DNA of 14,841 nt, from NCBI GenBank assembly GCA_946629475.1, contig CAMOXX010000044.1:1-14841 (forward strand). The letters run 5' to 3'. The translations under genes and the position numbers were made by a program. The notes beneath the pieces were generated by a model. The model was not told where the DNA came from, did no database searches, and saw only the letters and a program-made list of their open reading frames with translations. Numbering within the stretch: the first letter of the stretch is position 1; each line of letters begins with the position of its first letter. Below are positions 12,687-14,841 of the stretch, piece after piece. The stretch comes from an uncultured Blautia sp. (GTDB taxonomy: Bacteria; Bacillota; Clostridia; Lachnospirales; Lachnospiraceae).

Positions 12687-13314
12687 TGCAGTCATACCGG
12701 ATTGTCTTTCCTTCGATGGAATAATCCGGCCTGACCCCCGCAAGAAACGGGCCCTTGAGCGGCCTCTTGACTACAATTTTACGCGGCCCTGCTTTGGCCG
12801 CAGCCCGGAAAAGCCCTGCTTCATCATCGCAGGGCTTTTCCAGTTTCTGCAGCAGCTGTGCTTTCTTTTTTACAAGGCCGCTCTTCTGTCTTTCCGGGAA
12901 CATCGGATCCAGAAAGATGAGATCCGGCCGGAAAGGCAGCTCAGCAAGGAGGGTGCGGCTGTCCCCCTCCAGAAGATGCATTCTGGATACGGTTTCGGAC
13001 AGTTCCGGAACTTTATCCGCCCTCCGGAGAGCGTCCCGAAGCAGGGCGGAAATCACCGGGTCGAATTCACACATCCATACGTTCCACCCGGCAGCGGCAA
13101 GAAGGATCGAGTCCTCCCCCAGCCCCGCAGTCGCGTCCACGGCGATTTTGTCCGGCGGGCAGTCCTTTATCCTGGCCGCGCGCACCAGCAGCTCGCGCGC
13201 CAGATTCTGCGGCTTCAGCCTCCGCAGCATCTTTGTAAAATCCCCGCGGACCGCCATCTCACCGCTCCGCAGTGTGAGCCCTTCCGGCTCCATCCGTAAT
13301 TCTGCGTCTATCAT
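12658..13314 (-). CDS. rsmJ: 16S rRNA (guanine-N2) methyltransferase RsmJ
   Basis: An SAM-dependent methyltransferase of 218 residues (the E. coli protein is about 250). RsmJ methylates N2 of G1516 in 16S rRNA. Motif I reads VDATAGLGEDSILLAAAG, and the target-site motif is LDPMFPERQKSGLVKKK, followed by RKIVVKRPLKGP. All three align closely with E. coli RsmJ. The start ATG overlaps the stop of the upstream esterase (ATGA, 13314-13311), and GAAGGG lies 5 bases before it, so the two are probably translationally coupled. The shorter length reflects a trimmed N-terminus; the catalytic core is complete. It is convergent with the flavoprotein gene and overlaps it by 29 bases. Confidence 0.92.
   Translation of the reverse strand: MIDAELRMEPEGLTLRSGEMAVRGDFTKMLRRLKPQNLARELLVRAARIKDCPPDKIAVDATAGLGEDSILLAAAGWNVWMCEFDPVISALLRDALRRADKVPELSETVSRMHLLEGDSRTLLAELPFRPDLIFLDPMFPERQKSGLVKKKAQLLQKLEKPCDDEAGLFRAAAKAGPRKIVVKRPLKGPFLAGVRPDYSIEGKTIRYDCITLFPERSV
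12807..12841. terminator. Perfect 13-bp inverted repeat, probable (bidirectional) terminator inside rsmJ
   Basis: GGAAAAGCCCTGC (12807-12819) and GCAGGGCTTTTCC (12829-12841) form a perfect stem with a 9-base loop. It resembles an intrinsic terminator for the + strand operon, 121 bases after its last stop, with CTTTTCC as a short T-run. By symmetry it could also act on the - strand, where it lies within rsmJ coding sequence. The T-run is short, so strength is uncertain. Confidence 0.45.
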
Positions 13315-14057
13315 ATCTGCCCTTCCAGAAAATCAGCGACCGTTTTTTCCACCTTTTCGAGACTGTTGTCGTAGCAGTGCGTGTCGCCTTCGATTACAGC
13401 CAGCGCGGCATTCTCATACTTCCCGGCAAGCTCAAGAGCGCAGGATACCGGCACGGTCTCATCCGCGTCTCCGTGGACGATCAGAACCGGTCCCCGATAG
13501 CGTTTTACGGCTTCCTCCACGGGCAGCATCATCGCTGCGCGGAAATAATCCCCGCCAAGAACCTTCCCGTCCGGAAAAATCACCCTGTCCGGGATATGAT
13601 CCGGATCAAAGACCGCATCCAGAACACAGCCCTTCGGCGCGTCCTGCGGAATGCACATCGCGGGCGAAAGCGGGACAACCGCGTCCAGCTTATCCGGCAT
13701 CAGGCCGGCGGCGAGCACCGTGCAGAGCCCGCCCTGGGAATGTCCTGCCAGAAACAGCTTTGTCACAAAATCGAGGCGTGACGCATAATGGATAATCGTC
13801 ATCAGTTCCGAAATCCACTTGTAGATCGTGTGGTCCTCAAACCTGCCTCCGCTCATCCCGTGGCCGTAAAGCTCGGCGCGGAGCGTGGCGATTCCCCTCT
13901 CATTCAGGGCTCTGCTGATGCCAGCAATGTGCGGCTCCTCCATGTGTCCGGTAAAGCCATGGATCACAATGGCAAGCGGGCATTTTTCTGTTTCTTCCGG
14001 CCGGTCCAGCTTCATGTGCAGCCGGATGCCGTCATCTTCGATATAAAACTCCTGCAT
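13311..14057 (-). CDS. Small serine esterase, alpha/beta hydrolase (cinnamoyl-esterase-like)
   Basis: A 248-residue cytoplasmic hydrolase. The oxyanion segment is HGFTGH (33-38), the nucleophile elbow GHSQGG with Ser107, the acid HGDADETVP (Asp199) and the base GDTHCYDN (His227). The insertion between about 135 and 180 resembles the lid of the feruloyl/cinnamoyl esterases of gut bacteria such as the Butyrivibrio Est1E group; substrate assignment is by resemblance only. The start MQEFYIEDDGIRL looks normal for the family. The only ribosome-site candidate is GAAGG, 10 bases before ATG, inside a 21-base repeat (14056-14076). It lies 27 bases after the membrane-protein gene and overlaps rsmJ by 4 bases (ATGA). 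It is not part of the seven-gene operon, but could act on related compounds. Confidence 0.88.
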   Translation of the reverse strand: MQEFYIEDDGIRLHMKLDRPEETEKCPLAIVIHGFTGHMEEPHIAGISRALNERGIATLRAELYGHGMSGGRFEDHTIYKWISELMTIIHYASRLDFVTKLFLAGHSQGGLCTVLAAGLMPDKLDAVVPLSPAMCIPQDAPKGCVLDAVFDPDHIPDRVIFPDGKVLGGDYFRAAMMLPVEEAVKRYRGPVLIVHGDADETVPVSCALELAGKYENAALAVIEGDTHCYDNSLEKVEKTVADFLEGQI

Positions 14058-14076
14058 CTGTTCAGTACCTTCACAG
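14056..14076. repeat. Second copy of the 21-base repeat end found at 4159-4179
   Basis: Exact reverse-complement match of 21 bases to 4159-4179 (core CTGTGAAGGTACTGAACAG on the - strand). The rest of the element is not found beside it, so it may be a relic or a separate short repeat or operator; it has its own weak dyad (ACTGT...ACAGA). It occupies most of the 27-base gap between two - strand genes and covers the ribosome site of the downstream esterase. Confidence 0.7.
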
Positions 14077-14084
14077 TTACTAAG

Positions 14085-14840
14085 TTACTCTGGCTGATCT
14101 TCTTCATGCTCTGTTTCATTCTGCGGAGCATCTGCAGCATCATCTGATTCATTCACAGGCTCTTCCACAGCGTCTGACGCAGGATATTCCTCACCCACAG
14201 CTGCTCCGCCAGTGCCCGCATCTGCTTCATCAGTCTCGACTTTATTCATCATCGCCCGTGCCCGGATGCTTATTTTCGGAGCCGGAGCCGCCTGCGGCCT
14301 TGCCGCGCGCTGTGTGTTGACTGCCAGGATCCGGTCCGGATCCGCCTCATGGAGCTTTTTCATCCGGAAAGCGCCGATGTACAGGAACACCAGGATCAGA
14401 ACCGTGTAGATCAGTGCTCCCAGGAACAGGGCCCTTTTCAGGAATGTCAGAATTACATAGGCCGCCTCAAAGGCCGTAAGGCCGATCACGGTTTTTAAGA
14501 TGAACGGAGCCTTGTCCACACGGTTCGAAAAGCGCAGAATGGCAGCTCCGGCCACGCAGCGGATAATCACCATAAAAATGCAGGCGAAGCCGAGAATCCG
14601 GAGATCATTGATGCTGATGCCCAGGGTTTTCATATCCTTCTTAAGAGCAGGCACATCGATCTCCCGGGATTCCTCCCCGGCATCCGCAGCGGTTTCCCCC
14701 GCGGTGGTATCTTCCGCCTTGTCCGCCTCTGCGGTTTCCTCAGCTGCGATATCTTCTTCCTTATCCGCCGCCTCAGCCGCGGTATTCCCAGTCTCTTCCA
14801 CCGCATCCGTATCCCCGGATGCAGCATCCTCAGCAGCTTT
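14085..14840 (-). CDS. Three-helix membrane protein with acidic low-complexity ends (5' end outside window)
   Basis: I do not recognise the family. The frame is open to the right edge, so the start lies outside; an internal GTG at 14801 is not a convincing start. The visible protein is at least 251 residues. An Ala/Glu/Asp-rich N-terminal part (about 60 residues) is followed by three hydrophobic spans (LRILGFACIFMVIIRCVAGA, LKTVIGLTAFEAAYVILTFL, ALFLGALIYTVLILVFLYIG), then a basic stretch (RAARPQAAPAPKISIRARAM) and a second acidic tail ending EHEEDQPE. The pattern (acidic, three spans, basic, acidic) suggests a membrane anchor with charged disordered tails. It is first of three - strand genes in this window and ends 27 bases before the esterase. 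The function is unknown. Confidence 0.8.
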   Translation of the reverse strand, partial: KAAEDAASGDTDAVEETGNTAAEAADKEEDIAAEETAEADKAEDTTAGETAADAGEESREIDVPALKKDMKTLGISINDLRILGFACIFMVIIRCVAGAAILRFSNRVDKAPFILKTVIGLTAFEAAYVILTFLKRALFLGALIYTVLILVFLYIGAFRMKKLHEADPDRILAVNTQRAARPQAAPAPKISIRARAMMNKVETDEADAGTGGAAVGEEYPASDAVEEPVNESDDAADAPQNETEHEEDQPE

Positions 14841-14841
14841 C

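Noticed and set aside
12514..13795. Two long + strand open frames (261 and 346 codons) opposite rsmJ and the small esterase
   Set aside because: Their translations are Ser/Arg/Pro-rich shadow sequence. The - frames contain RsmJ and esterase catalytic motifs and an ATGA coupling.
1..14841. CRISPR array, tRNA/rRNA genes, phage or transposase genes
   Set aside because: I saw no regularly spaced repeats, no tRNA cloverleaf or rRNA segments, and no integrase or transposase reading frames.

Overview
The window looks like chromosomal DNA of a gut-type anaerobic member of the Clostridia, most likely a Lachnospiraceae relative. The reasons are moderate GC, strong AGGAGG-type ribosome sites, a Firmicute DnaE with its internal clamp motif, LarE, RsmJ, a butyrate kinase and an AraC-type regulator of clostridial style. 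I cannot name a species.

Layout. (1) 2-1870: the 3' part of dnaE, then larE (1967-2776), both on +. (2) 2789-3850: an AraC-family regulator on -, convergent with larE and divergent from the next block. (3) 3851-4313: a 463-base control region without a confident gene. It carries a MITE-like repeat (about 4048-4181) and several candidate operator dyads or repeats. (4) 4314-12686: a compact seven-gene + strand operon: YkvI-type membrane transporter; an 820-residue protein fusing two acyl-carrier-protein (ACP) domains to a CocE/NonD-type alpha/beta hydrolase; an AcpS-type phosphopantetheinyl transferase; a Pta-type phosphate acyltransferase; butyrate kinase; a hormone-sensitive-lipase-type esterase; and a flavodoxin-fold iron-sulfur flavoprotein with a C-terminal zinc ribbon. 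(5) 12658-14840: a - strand run of three genes: an acidic three-helix membrane protein running off the right edge, a small serine esterase and rsmJ.

The seven-gene operon is the main interest. The two ACP domains keep the serine that normally carries phosphopantetheine, although the usual DSL is changed to KST in both. The next gene encodes the enzyme type that attaches that arm. The following two genes encode enzymes that would turn an acyl thioester plus phosphate into acyl phosphate, and then acid plus ATP. The simplest reading is an acyl-carrier-tethered system. An acyl group taken from an imported substrate by the hydrolase domain would move to the fused carrier, then to phosphate, then yield ATP. 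The same enzymes run backwards would load an acid onto the carrier for transfer to an acceptor. The Pta-like protein appears to lack an arginine used for CoA binding in classical Pta, which fits a carrier-bound substrate. The substrate is unknown, and the direction cannot be decided from sequence. The divergent AraC-family protein is the obvious candidate regulator.

The second notable thread is repeats. One end of the control-region repeat recurs as an exact 21-base copy about 10 kb away, where it forms nearly all of the gap before a downstream esterase gene and appears to supply its ribosome-binding site.
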